Below are positions 1 through 7,707 of a stretch of DNA of 52,000 bases, one piece after another; position 1 is the stretch's first letter; each line of letters starts with the position of its first letter. This DNA comes from Hoeflea sp. (GTDB lineage: Bacteria; Pseudomonadota; Alphaproteobacteria; Rhizobiales; Rhizobiaceae). The position numbers and the translations under genes were made by a program. The notes beneath the pieces were generated by a model. The model was not told the origin of the DNA and did not search any database. It worked only from the letters and a program-made list of their open reading frames with translations. The stretch spans positions 1-52,000 of the forward strand of contig JAHRFE010000044.1 in the NCBI GenBank assembly GCA_019084245.1, in the 5' to 3' direction.

Positions 1-22
1 AAGCCGAAGAACGACATCACCC

Positions 23-133
23 GCACTTGGCCTACCCTCTGCAACCCCGGCCAGCGCCGGGCAGGCCAAGTGCTGATCCGCAAAATGTGGGGGGTCAAAA
101 TTGGACGCCGACAAGGGGTCAATATTCAATGCC
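23..133. mobile_element. Probable end of an IS21-like insertion sequence (remnant)
   Basis: Two tandem imperfect 19-bp repeats lie at 91-109 and 115-133, both beginning GGGGTCAA. Internally repeated transposase-binding sites near the tips are typical of IS21-family elements. Upstream, GCACTTGGCCT (23-33) is inverted at 63-73. No istA or istB reading frame is visible inside the window, so either the element continues to the left or only its tip survives. The family assignment rests on the look of the terminal repeats only. Confidence 0.4.
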
Positions 134-209
134 GTTTGACAACGCTGATTGAGGTCAGTACGCCCGAGAGACTTTCGCGAGATCGTAGTTTTGTCGGATG
201 TGCAATTCG

Positions 210-311
210 GACGCTGCACTCTACCGAGCCAAACAACTCGGCCGAAATCGGGCGATCATCCATCAACTTGCCACATCAAGCCACGATGATATCGCGGAGC
301 GGAATCGGTAG
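210..311 (+). pseudogene. 3' fragment of a GGDEF diguanylate cyclase gene
   Basis: Read from base 210, this stretch encodes 33 residues and a stop that match the last 34 residues of the intact diguanylate cyclase at 10468-11778 almost residue for residue (DAALYRAKQ, then GRNR, then ATSSHDDIAERN). There is no start codon or catalytic domain, so it cannot make an enzyme. Nucleotide similarity continues past the stop to about 425, matching 11779-11885. This is therefore a duplicated gene tail plus downstream spacer, not convergent sequence. It lies directly beside an IS end, which may have removed the rest of the gene. Confidence 0.8.
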
Positions 312-816
312 TTGAGTGTGGCCGTAAAGCGATCGGCTTGGGGGCGCAAAACGGAAATGATTTCTGCTTCCGGGCCGGGAGAGGGCGAGCAGGTTTGCGA
401 ATGCTCGTCGGCAAATTGGACGTGCGGTGATATTACGGCCCTTTGCTGCCCTTCATCGAAAACACTATCGCGGGATAGCAATCCCAGACCAGACATTCTT
501 GGCCACTAGGTTCCTGGCTCTTTCGCTGTCGCAGAAGGTGCCGGATGCCAAATCGAGGTGCCCAAATTTCTGAAAGCGCCGCTACGCCAAAACACCGTGC
601 CCTTGTGTGCAGCTCCTTTTGGCTTTCGAGACGAAGCCATGAACAACCTGGGGGGAACAAACTTCTAATCCTCGATGAACAGCTTGGTGCCTGACCCCGA
701 GGAACGAACCACAGCATGACCGGGTTGTTGAGGAGTAGCAGCAATGCCCCGTAGCTGCGACCGACTGATCTGTTGGAGATGATCCGTGAGGATTGGTCGT
801 TAGTACCGTCTATCTG
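312..816. other. Non-coding stretch; first part repeats the spacer after the intact GGDEF gene
   Basis: Bases 312-425 are a diverged copy of 11779-11885: both have GGGGGCGCAAA, a shared TGATTTCTGCTTCC and CGAATGCTCGTCGGCAAA. From about 430 to 816 I see no convincing gene. Short open frames on both strands lack ribosome binding sites and any recognisable protein similarity. Confidence 0.6.
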
Positions 817-1362
817 TTACCTTTTCCAGGCGACGGCCTGGAACGCGTCGTCGAGCTTGGTGTCAGCTAGATGCGCGGTGTAATTCGATATTGTCTTTAG
901 ACCGATACCCAAAATCACTTCGAGAACCTGCTGCGGCCCGTAACCCACTTCGTAAAACTCCACAAGGGTCGCATTGTTTGGCCAGCCGCGGGTCGACGTG
1001 ATCGATGCCGCGAGGCTGCGGATTGCCTCGTATTTTCGGTTAGCGATCTTCTGACCGTCGCGAATAGCATTGACAATGTCGGAAGGAACCTTTTGCATTC
1101 CCGCGAGAGTCGTGTGTACGGCCATACAGTATTCGCAGCCGTTTTCGTAGCTTGAGGCTAGGAGCACGATTTGGCGCTCCGTGGCATTCAGCGTGCTGCT
1201 CTCCAGTATCTTGGCGAGTGTCGTGTATCCCTCCAGAACGGCGGGGGCATTTGACATCACGGCGAAAAGATTGGGCACAAAGCCCATGGCGGCCTTCGTG
1301 TTAGTCAGTATGGGCCTAGCCGCCAGCGGCGCAGTTTCAATGGTGTTGGCTGGGTATATCAT
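817..1362 (-). CDS. Carboxymuconolactone decarboxylase / AhpD-like protein
   Basis: The 181-residue protein has the AhpD-family active-site signature E-x2-C-x2-C-x3-H at about residues 73-82 (ENGCEYCMAVH). In alkylhydroperoxidases the two cysteines and the histidine form the peroxidase/disulfide-reducing centre. The rest is helical, as in the CMD fold, and there is no signal peptide. It lies 146 bases downstream of the isochorismatase-fold gene at 1509-2366 on the same strand and is probably co-transcribed with it. Such pairs are common in clusters for handling small electrophiles or peroxides, but no substrate can be named. The start is the ATG at 1362. Confidence 0.8.
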   Translation of the reverse strand: MIYPANTIETAPLAARPILTNTKAAMGFVPNLFAVMSNAPAVLEGYTTLAKILESSTLNATERQIVLLASSYENGCEYCMAVHTTLAGMQKVPSDIVNAIRDGQKIANRKYEAIRSLAASITSTRGWPNNATLVEFYEVGYGPQQVLEVILGIGLKTISNYTAHLADTKLDDAFQAVAWKR

Positions 1363-1508
1363 GATGTTTTCCGATATGGTTTGATTTCTAGCATGATTGC
1401 CGGCTTTTCTGACTTCGGGCTACTCAGCGTGTCAGCAGAAATTCCTTGATGTCGGCGCTTGGGGTCGCGGGGGAGGCTCAATGGGGGACCTGACCTCCCC
1501 CGTGCCCT

Positions 1509-2366
1509 TCACAGGGCGGCGGCGATGCGGCCCAGCGCGTCCTCGGTGGACCACACGGCATTTGCCATGTAGCGGAAGTTGGTAATCGCGGCGAGGTATC
1601 CATCGCCCTCTGGGAGGTTCGCTGCCGCTGTGGCGTCCTTCACGACCGCTACCTCGAAACCCTGTTCGAGAAGTTCGCGCATATGAGATTCGATGCAGAG
1701 ATTGGCCGACATGCCCGCCAAGATCACCTGGCTGACACTGCGTTTCCGCAGTTGAAGAACGAGGTCGTTCGTCTCGGGTCCGAATACCTTGTGCGGCGAG
1801 ACAATGACGGTCTTGTTGTCTTCGATATATTCTTTGTACTCGGGCATGAAGTCCGCTCCAGAGCCGCGGAAATCAGTCAGATCGAGAGCACCCTTTCGGT
1901 CGAACATGCCGATCGCATGCATGAGCTTCTCCAGAGCGCCTTCGAATTTCCAGCCATGATCGGTAGGGTAATAGTAGTGCGGCGACACCGCGACCGTGAG
2001 GCCAGTGGACTTGGCGGCAGCGAACAGTTTGCTGATGTTGCTGACAACGTTGTGCTCCGTCACACTCGCGCCGACAACGCCCCACGTTACCCCCTCAGGG
2101 CTGAGGAAGTCGATCTGCGGATCGACGACAACCAGCGCCGTCTCTCCCTTGCGAAGCTGCATAGTCGACGCGGGCAGTGCTGGCTCTTTGGGGTCGGCAT
2201 ACTTGTCGTTGATCTTGGCCGCAGCCTCCGCCGGGGGGGCGGTCAAGGTAACCGACAAGGCTGCAGTTGCCGCAATGCCCGCCGAGAGAATGGCCCTACG
2301 CCTGGTCAAACCCTCCGGTTCGATCTCTTCGTGGTGGCAGTGGCTATGATTATCGTGTCCGCACAT
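1509..2366 (-). CDS. Tat-exported isochorismatase-family hydrolase with a Cys/His-rich leader
   Basis: The 285-residue protein has a twin-arginine signal (TRRRAIL at about residues 21-27, then a hydrophobic stretch and an AEA cleavage region near 46-49), followed by a cysteine-hydrolase fold. The catalytic triad is visible: Asp in VVVDPQIDF, Lys in SPHKVFGP and Cys in MSANLCIESHM. The family hydrolyses amides, carbamates or isochorismate through the cysteine, and the substrate here is unknown. Export is unusual because most relatives are cytoplasmic. Oddly, the extreme N-terminus before the Tat motif is rich in His and Cys (residues 2-13). GGAG precedes the ATG at 2366. The gene is divergent from an AraC regulator 79 bases away. 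Confidence 0.82.
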   Translation of the reverse strand: MCGHDNHSHCHHEEIEPEGLTRRRAILSAGIAATAALSVTLTAPPAEAAAKINDKYADPKEPALPASTMQLRKGETALVVVDPQIDFLSPEGVTWGVVGASVTEHNVVSNISKLFAAAKSTGLTVAVSPHYYYPTDHGWKFEGALEKLMHAIGMFDRKGALDLTDFRGSGADFMPEYKEYIEDNKTVIVSPHKVFGPETNDLVLQLRKRSVSQVILAGMSANLCIESHMRELLEQGFEVAVVKDATAAANLPEGDGYLAAITNFRYMANAVWSTEDALGRIAAAL

Positions 2367-2445
2367 TTCTGTATACTCCAGTGGTTAGTGACGCTACTGC
2401 TGTAATCTTCGAAATGCTCTGTATCGTCTCATTTTGGTTTGAATC

Positions 2446-3372
2446 ATGGAAATCGAAGAAATCCTCAGCTCGATCGTGGTTGACACGAATCCCTTCTCAC
2501 TTTGCGAGCTCGCTCCCCGCAGCAGGCTCGACATGCCGAGATCACAGTGGGTGAGCCTGCACTACATTCTTGAGGGCGCGGGCACGTTGGAGATGTCGGG
2601 GCATCAACCTCTTCAATTGAGCAAAGGCGATCTGGCCCTTATTCCGGCGGCGCAGTATCACTGGCTTACCTCGTCCCAGGGTACCTACCTAAACCATGCG
2701 GTCTGCAAGCCAGCTGGTCTTGGTCTCGGTTCTGTCCGGCAGAGTTCTTCGGACCCTGATGGTTCCCAAAAGGTGGGCCTGGTGGTGCTATGCGCGCATC
2801 TGACGGTGGGCTTCCGGGGAGCGGGGGCAATCATTGACCTCCTGCAGGTCCCGATCGTCGAGCCCCTGTCTGAGGACGTGCTCTCCATGCGTGGATTGGA
2901 CCTCATCATGGTTGAATTGCAGGAGCCGCGATTGGGAAGCAGAGTGATGATAAGGACCCTGCTCCTTGAAATCGTACTGAACCTCTTGCGCTACAGAGTA
3001 GATGCCAACGATCCAACCACCTTTTGGCTTTCCGCTCTCGCAGATCAAAAGCTTTGGCCCGTTCTCAAGGTCATGCTGGCGAAGCCAGGGGCAGCACACA
3101 CTGTGGAAAGCTTGGCGGAACTAGCAGGGATGAGTCGCTCTCGCTTCGCACATCGGTTTTCCGAAAATTTTGGAGCCACTCCGATTGAATTGCTACGGCG
3201 ACTTCGCCTGCAGTATGCGGCGAGGCAGTTGATCGAGAGCGACGCGGGCCTTGCGCGGATCGCCGAACAGAGCGGATTTCTGAGCAGGAGCTATTTCAGC
3301 ACCCAGTTCGTGACGGCGTTTGGAATGACCCCTAGCAAATACAGAAAAACCGCTGGCCGCAAGGAAGGTTGA
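2446..3372 (+). CDS. AraC-family transcriptional regulator
   Basis: The 308-residue protein has an N-terminal cupin-like sensor (about 1-190; GAGTLEMSG and KGDLALIPAAQYH are typical of the cupin_6/AraC-binding domain) and a C-terminal pair of helix-turn-helix motifs (about 210-300). In the HTH half, SLAELAGMSRSRFAHRF and the ending IAEQSGFLSRSYFSTQF...FGMTPSKYR are classic AraC features. It is divergent from the isochorismatase/AhpD genes across 79 bases, so control of that pair is likely. The ligand is unknown. The ATG at 2446 has only a weak ribosome binding site. Confidence 0.88.
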   Translation: MEIEEILSSIVVDTNPFSLCELAPRSRLDMPRSQWVSLHYILEGAGTLEMSGHQPLQLSKGDLALIPAAQYHWLTSSQGTYLNHAVCKPAGLGLGSVRQSSSDPDGSQKVGLVVLCAHLTVGFRGAGAIIDLLQVPIVEPLSEDVLSMRGLDLIMVELQEPRLGSRVMIRTLLLEIVLNLLRYRVDANDPTTFWLSALADQKLWPVLKVMLAKPGAAHTVESLAELAGMSRSRFAHRFSENFGATPIELLRRLRLQYAARQLIESDAGLARIAEQSGFLSRSYFSTQFVTAFGMTPSKYRKTAGRKEG

Positions 3373-3649
3373 GAGGGCTCACCGCCCTCAACTCAGGTTA
3401 ATGGGGATTTCTGGAAGCGCACGAGTATGATTTTCAGGCCGTTGCGGCGAAAGAACAGGTATCGATCGTTTCTTCATTAATTTGTCAAAGGTACGGGAGC
3501 GTGTTGATCGCCGAATAGGCGGCTCGGAAAGCCGACATTCAACGAAGCCACCCCCATCGGCACTTTATGGTCGAAAGCCCGTCTCCGCCCAGAGTGCGGC
3601 GGATGGGCGATCGAGCCCCAGATTGCTGATCTTCTGCAACGCGGAAACC
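3373..3649. other. Intergenic region, no gene seen
   Basis: Just after the AraC stop, GAGGGC (3373-3378) can pair with GCCCTC (3384-3389). No T-tract follows, so this is a weak terminator at best. The remainder up to the convergent MarR gene shows no supported gene. Confidence 0.4.
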
Positions 3650-4093
3650 TCAGCTTTTCAGGCCCGTGATCTTTCTGAGAAGACGCGCCAATTCCGTAGC
3701 CTCGTCCTTTGTAACACGTTGCTCAACCAACCGTGTCAACGCCTCCGCGTAGACGGGCCACATCGTTTGCCTGATGCTCCGGCCCTTATGTGTGAGCCGG
3801 ACGACTTGCCCCCGGCCATCGTCCTCGACGTCTTGGCGATCGATAAATCCTGCTTTTTCCATCCTGTCCAGAAGCCTGGACATTCCATATTGCGGCAACA
3901 GCAGACGCTCTTTCAATTCAAAGGGACGGATGCCTTCTGCGTCTGCCTTGTCAATTTCCAGCAACGCATCATACCAGCTAAGCCTCGGAACTCCCGCATC
4001 TTTCAACGTGGCTTCGATATTATCGAGCAGCACCTGATGGGCGCTCACGAGAGACGTCCACGCGGCTATTGTATGAGGTTTGGGCTGTGTCAT
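3650..4093 (-). CDS. MarR-family transcriptional regulator
   Basis: The 147-residue protein is a MarR-type winged helix: RPFELKERLLLPQYGMSRLLDRMEKAGFIDRQDVEDDGRGQVVRLTHKGR holds the recognition helix and wing, followed by a C-terminal dimerisation helix. MarR proteins usually repress a neighbouring gene until a phenolic or oxidant ligand releases them. The chosen start is the ATG at 4093, preceded by GAGGGG. An upstream in-frame start would run through the operator region and add an atypical Cys-rich leader. It is divergent from the glutathione transferase at 4190, and the two palindromes between them are the likely binding sites. Confidence 0.88.
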   Translation of the reverse strand: MTQPKPHTIAAWTSLVSAHQVLLDNIEATLKDAGVPRLSWYDALLEIDKADAEGIRPFELKERLLLPQYGMSRLLDRMEKAGFIDRQDVEDDGRGQVVRLTHKGRSIRQTMWPVYAEALTRLVEQRVTKDEATELARLLRKITGLKS

Positions 4094-4112
4094 GCCCCTC
4101 AGTATACAGAAA

Positions 4113-4126
4113 GATGCACATGCATC
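4113..4126. promoter_or_regulatory. Palindromic MarR operator O1
   Basis: GATGCA-CA-TGCATC is a perfect 6-bp inverted repeat, 19 bases upstream of the marR start. Its core is identical to the second site at 4158-4175. Two copies of the same palindrome between a divergent marR and its probable target are strong evidence for an autoregulated operator pair. Confidence 0.75.
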
Positions 4127-4130
4127 AATG

Positions 4131-4161
4131 TTGACATGTCGCCATAACAAGTCGATATAGA
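4131..4161 (+). promoter_or_regulatory. Probable sigma70-type promoter for the GST gene
   Basis: TTGACA at 4131-4136 is a consensus -35 box. At 17-19 bases spacing it is followed by an AT-rich GATATAGA (4154-4161) usable as a -10. The -10 overlaps the second palindrome, so bound regulator would block it. Confidence 0.55.
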
Positions 4162-4175
4162 TGCAACTGCATCTA
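4158..4175. promoter_or_regulatory. Palindromic MarR operator O2
   Basis: TAGATGCA-AC-TGCATCTA has perfect 8-bp arms. It contains the GATGCA-N2-TGCATC core of the site at 4113-4126, with 47 bases between centres. It sits over the -10 region of the GST promoter and 14 bases before its ATG. Confidence 0.8.
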
Positions 4176-4189
4176 CAAAAGGTATCAAA

Positions 4190-4879
4190 ATGACTCTCCA
4201 TCTTATGAGCCACGCGCTCTGCCCATATGTTCAGCGTGCCGCGATTTCCCTAACTGAAAAGGGAGTGGCCTTTGAACGAACCACGATTGATCTTGCCAAT
4301 AAGCCTGAATGGTTTCTTGCAATCTCCCCGTTGGGAAAGACGCCCGTGCTATCTGTCAAAGATCAATCGATTTTCGAGTCAGCCGTAATCCTGGAATACC
4401 TTGAAGAAACCCAACCTACGCCACTGCATCCCGCCGACCCAATGACCCGCGCACAGCATCGCGGCTGGATCGAATTTGGATCTGCGATATTGAACGACAT
4501 AGCTGGTTTCTACGCAGCCAAGGACGCGACCGTGTTTGCCGAGAAAATAAGCTCCTTGAGCGCAAAATTTTCCCGGCTGGAAGAACAACTGGAGGACGGC
4601 CCATATTTTGCTGGAGATCGGTTTTCCCTCGTCGATGCCGTTTTCGGGCCAGTTTTTCGCTACTTTGACACATTCGACCAGATCGGCGATTTCGGAATTC
4701 TGCCCGTCAATGGAAAGGTCCAATCCTGGCGTTTGGCTTTGGCAAAGCGGCCATCTGTCAGGGATGCCGTTTCGCAAAGTTACCCGGAACTGCTGCAGAC
4801 ATTCCTGTTGAACCGCAAATCACATTTGTCCAGAATAATGGCCGGCGCAAATGATGCCATGAACACTTCACGAATGTGA
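4190..4879 (+). CDS. Glutathione S-transferase family protein
   Basis: The 229-residue protein has an N-terminal thioredoxin-fold domain (about 1-78) with HALCPYVQRAAISL. The Cys in CPYVQR occupies the catalytic position of omega/zeta-like GSTs, and SPLGKTPVL carries the cis-proline glutathione site. The C-terminal helical domain (about 90-205) has the conserved FSLVDAVFGP motif. It should conjugate glutathione to, or reduce, electrophilic compounds in the cytoplasm. Transcription is probably induced when the divergent MarR protein leaves its operators. The exact class and substrate cannot be read from sequence. Confidence 0.88.
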   Translation: MTLHLMSHALCPYVQRAAISLTEKGVAFERTTIDLANKPEWFLAISPLGKTPVLSVKDQSIFESAVILEYLEETQPTPLHPADPMTRAQHRGWIEFGSAILNDIAGFYAAKDATVFAEKISSLSAKFSRLEEQLEDGPYFAGDRFSLVDAVFGPVFRYFDTFDQIGDFGILPVNGKVQSWRLALAKRPSVRDAVSQSYPELLQTFLLNRKSHLSRIMAGANDAMNTSRM

Positions 4880-5016
4880 CCGGGCCTCGCAAAACGGCTG
4901 ATTATGCGAACCTCTGAACTTAGAACGGGTTTAGTCGGCAACGACAATTCAAACACACGCATTGAAGGGCCGCTTTATCCGCACTTCAGCCGTTGTCGGC
5001 AACTGCCCCCAATGCC

Positions 5017-5028
5017 CGCTTTCCGCCC
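5017..5028 (+). repeat. Dispersed repeat fragment, CGCTTTCCGCCC copy A
   Basis: This 12-base core is shared with copies at 5281, 7144, 12078 and 13719. This copy is short and lacks the TCGGCCCA tail seen in three of the others. Confidence 0.45.
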
Positions 5029-5040
5029 AAGTGGGCCGCG

Positions 5041-5150
5041 TTAGGCACGTTTGCGCGGAGCCACAAATGTCATGCCCACTTCCTCCGCGATGGCCAATAC
5101 TGATGCAATATCCGGCTCGCTAGGTTCCGGAAGTTCGGTTTGGCCCTCGG
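5041..5150 (-). pseudogene. Possible C-terminal remnant of a cupin-domain protein
   Basis: The last ~35 residues of this frame (PEPSEPDIASVLAIAEEVG, then MTFVAPRKRA) resemble the ends of small cupin-domain proteins, where a P-rich linker is followed by an AIAxxxG helix. The upstream part of the frame overlaps a dispersed repeat and is not protein-like, so the core cupin domain is absent. The match is from memory of family ends only. Confidence 0.25.
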
Positions 5151-5280
5151 GAAGTGGGTGTCCGATTCCGGGCTGCAAGCCGACTTGCGGCGGTGCAGAG
5201 GAAAGCCCCGAAATTGCGCCTATCGAATGGCGAATTCGACCACTACGCCAGGTTGGTTCGCGGCTCCTGCAGCCAATTTC

Positions 5281-5328
5281 CGCTTTCCCCCCGGAAGTCG
5301 CCAGGTCCTCATCGGCGCTCTCGGCCCA
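5281..5328 (+). repeat. Dispersed repeat copy B (CGCTTTCC...TCGGCCCA)
   Basis: A 48-base unit starting CGCTTTCC and ending TCGGCCCA. It aligns almost without gaps to 7144-7190, sharing the GAAGT, TCCTC and TCGC blocks. Confidence 0.6.
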
Positions 5329-5444
5329 TGGCTGCCGCTTGACTGCCAATCAATAGATGTCTTTTTTGCACTGGAACAAGCATCACGCCCGACAACACGG
5401 TGTCGGCAACAGGGGCAACGACACTCAGGTGAATGATGCAGGCC

Positions 5445-6509
5445 CTATTCCGATGCCTCATCACGACCATCCTCTATCATCTCTTCAGCCTTGTTGAGGT
5501 CGGATGGTTCAGGAACCGGTTGCTGCTGAACTTCGGCGGAGGCTGGATCATGACAAAGGGAGACGAACAATGGAAAATGGTCCGATCCGACATCTTCCAA
5601 GACGTCAATTTCGAGAAGTCGGAAGGATTGCTCGAAAAATACGTGATCGAGCGGCCACTTCAGTAGCGGCCAATCAGCGTTAAATGTCGTGTAAAGCCCG
5701 CGCCCGATCCGGGGATCGAGCAGGCCGCTCACTTCTTGAAACAGGCCATTAGTTTGAGACCAGGCAACGTCATTGAGATCGCCGGCAACAACTGAGGGGA
5801 TAGCCTCGCTCCGTATTTCCTTACCGACAATAAGCAGTTCGGCGTCCCGCTGGTCCGTGTCGTGCAAGGGCGGCGGCTTCGGATGTAATCCATAGAAGGT
5901 AGTCAGCGCACCCGACGGCAAACGAATGCCAGTCTTGATCGAGGGCACATAGTCGTCGATGAGGAAACGCACCTGCGGACTAATCAGTTCGAACCGGGAA
6001 AACAGGTGGAGGCCGTATGAGTCCTCCTGCGGATGGCTTATAATGTGGGGAAAGCTGTTTTTCAGCGGCTCCAGTTTTGCATCCCACCAATTGTTGGTTT
6101 CGACGAGCAGCACAAGGTCCGGACCCAACCGATCCACCAGGGCCAGCAACGGTGCGGCGTTTCTGTTTTCGACGAGGACGTTCGCGACCATCAATGATAG
6201 CCGCGACTCCGGCTCGCAGGCAGCCAGCGCCTTCGCTTGCGGCTCGTGCAGCGGTGTATAGGGCCAGATCGCATAGGCCTGCCAAACAAGCGCTCCAGTC
6301 AATGCGGAAACGTAGACCACGCTCGGTATCCTGCGCAGAGGCAAAAGATACATCGAAGCGCCAAGCGCGACGACGAGAACTGTGGCAACTTGAGTGCGCG
6401 GAAAATCCCATATACGAATGAAGGCCTCATCGCTCGGAATGATCGGCAGCACTGTCAAGAAGATGGCCAGTCCGCCAAGTCCGATCAGGAGTCGCTGTAG
6501 AATGTGCAT
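5445..6509 (-). CDS. Membrane-anchored endonuclease/exonuclease/phosphatase (EEP) family protein
   Basis: The 354-residue protein has an N-terminal membrane section of about three helices (roughly 5-20, 38-57 and 64-80) and then an EEP-fold domain (about 103-320). Family motifs visible are LVETNNWW, YGLHPKPP, the metal-binding GDLND and the terminal SDHFPL catalytic histidine. Members cleave phosphodiesters in nucleic acids, lipids or inositol phosphates. The membrane-anchored subgroup probably acts on the periplasmic face, but its substrate is unknown. The C-terminal ~30 residues are acidic and Pro/Gln rich. GGTGAAAG precedes the ATG at 6509. The small membrane-protein frame upstream ends 24 bases before this start. 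Confidence 0.85.
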   Translation of the reverse strand: MHILQRLLIGLGGLAIFLTVLPIIPSDEAFIRIWDFPRTQVATVLVVALGASMYLLPLRRIPSVVYVSALTGALVWQAYAIWPYTPLHEPQAKALAACEPESRLSLMVANVLVENRNAAPLLALVDRLGPDLVLLVETNNWWDAKLEPLKNSFPHIISHPQEDSYGLHLFSRFELISPQVRFLIDDYVPSIKTGIRLPSGALTTFYGLHPKPPPLHDTDQRDAELLIVGKEIRSEAIPSVVAGDLNDVAWSQTNGLFQEVSGLLDPRIGRGLYTTFNADWPLLKWPLDHVFFEQSFRLLEIDVLEDVGSDHFPLFVSLCHDPASAEVQQQPVPEPSDLNKAEEMIEDGRDEASE

Positions 6510-6533
6510 CTTACTTTCACCCAGGCCATCAGG

Positions 6534-6803
6534 CTAAGAGCACTGAGGCATAGTCTTCCCGCGCTTCGATTCGGAGGAACGATCGACATAGGCCTCCCGA
6601 ACCAGCGTCAGCCCCAGTGCCGATATCACCATGGCCAGCGCGAGGCCGCAAACGCCGAACAGCGTTCCCATTAGCAATTGCATCGAGATGATCAGAGCCG
6701 GCGGAAGCGACACCCTCTCATGCTGAATCAACCAATAAATGACATGCACTGCCGAAGGCACAATCGGAATCAAAAGTTGGACGTCGGAATTCGCTCCAGG
6801 CAA
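6534..6803 (-). CDS. Small hypothetical membrane protein
   Basis: The frame has two hydrophobic segments: about residues 9-25, and a strong one at about 35-70 (ALIISMQLLMGTLFG...LALAMVISALGLTLV). A charged tail ends SSESKRGKT. The longest version starts at a TTG at 6803 inside the end of the preceding gene. An internal ATG at 6683 would leave a 49-residue single-span protein. It lies between two same-strand genes and could be co-transcribed with the EEP gene. I do not recognise a family, and the start is uncertain. Confidence 0.4.
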   Translation of the reverse strand: MPGANSDVQLLIPIVPSAVHVIYWLIQHERVSLPPALIISMQLLMGTLFGVCGLALAMVISALGLTLVREAYVDRSSESKRGKTMPQCS

Positions 6804-7021
6804 CGAGCGGGAATATAGGGCCAGTTCGCATCATTGCAGCTAGTACTCTGCCTATCCGGCATCAGAATGCGGCGTATTGCGATGTGCGGGACGCCTGGCG
6901 TCACCACTGGACCCCGATCAACCGCCGTGGCGATGAGTGTTTCCGCCTTGACGTCCTCCGCAGCTACCGCGAAAGCGACTATTCCCGACAGTGAAAGTAT
7001 GAGCGTGACGAGCGGTTTCAT
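6770..7021 (-). CDS. Small exported protein of unknown function
   Basis: The 83-residue protein begins MKPLVTLILSLSGIVAFAVA, a Sec signal peptide likely cleaved near residue 20-26. The mature part carries two cysteines in SCNDANWPYIPARCLERI. This C-x4-WPxI-x3-C pattern is shared by short secreted rhizobial proteins of unknown role, and the cysteines are likely disulfide-bonded in the periplasm. GAGGAG lies 12 bases upstream of the ATG at 7021. The end overlaps the next frame by 34 bases. Confidence 0.6.
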   Translation of the reverse strand: MKPLVTLILSLSGIVAFAVAAEDVKAETLIATAVDRGPVVTPGVPHIAIRRILMPDRQSTSCNDANWPYIPARCLERIPTSNF

Positions 7022-7143
7022 TATTATCCAACTCCTCAGCCGCCGGCGGGTTCCAAAGAAAGTAATTATTTCACAGGCTTTCACGGCTGCTCTTGGCCCG
7101 TTTTCGGATAGGTCAATTTGACTGCAAAAAGGACGCGAAAGAC

Positions 7144-7190
7144 CGCTTTCCGCCCGAAGTTGCAAAATCCTCTATCGCACTTTCGGCCCA
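7144..7190 (+). repeat. Dispersed repeat copy C (CGCTTTCCGCCC...TCGGCCCA)
   Basis: A 47-base unit that appears to be the best-preserved copy. It aligns with 5281-5328 along its length, and at its ends with 12078-12135. Confidence 0.6.
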
Positions 7191-7240
7191 AAGCCGACCT
7201 TGGCGGGCCCGACTGCGTTGGGTAACAAAGGGAGTAACCC

Positions 7241-7608
7241 ATGGAAAATCAGGAATACGAGATCGAACAGCGCGACGGTGGCTGGGCCTATGTGATCGAT
7301 GGCTGCATTCCCCTGTCTATGCGAGCCGCGAGGCGGCGATCGACGCGGCCAAGGGTGACACCAAGCCCGAGCCGTTACCCAAGACCGACAAACCAGAGCT
7401 GACCGATTCTTCCGAGGAGGTTGACCGGCCTGGTTTCGATCTGGGCGGGTCAACTGGTGAAACCCATGCAGGTAAAGGTCTGGGGCTTGGCACCGATGCG
7501 GAGAAAAATCGAAAAGATGGGATTTCCAAGGTAGCGCCCCATCAGGCCGTAGGCCACATGCCGAACTCCCATCAACATCCTCACAAAGGCCCGCCCATTG
7601 AGATTTAG
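7241..7608 (+). pseudogene. Frameshifted DUF2188-like small protein gene
   Basis: From the ATG at 7241 (upstream GGGAG) the frame reads MENQEYEIEQRDGGWAYVIDG, which is the start of a DUF2188-type protein. It then runs into nonsense. The frame one base back continues with HSPVYASREAAIDAAKGD, the expected second half, and goes on through a hydrophilic Pro/Asp-rich tail to TAG at 7608. Joining the two restores a protein of about 122 residues. The switch is at about 7300-7312, consistent with loss of a single base. It could be a real inactivating deletion, a sequencing error, or much less likely a programmed shift. Confidence 0.65.
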
Positions 7609-7707
7609 TGTTTGTTTAAGCTTAAAATTCAGGTACACCACCTCTTGTTGAATGCGGGGCGCAATGAGATAGACCGCCTGTTTGATTGAGAATGTTAGGA
7701 CCAGACA

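Larger units (their letters stand above)
4880..5444. other. Gene-poor decayed region with dispersed-repeat fragments
   Basis: GTCGGCAAC occurs three times (4934, 4994, 5402). Copies of the CGCTTTCCGCCC repeat lie at 5017 and 5281, and a related CGCTTTATCCGC at 4971. A reading frame on the minus strand covers 5041-5349, but only its last ~30 residues look protein-like (see 5041-5150). I see no intact gene here. Confidence 0.55.
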
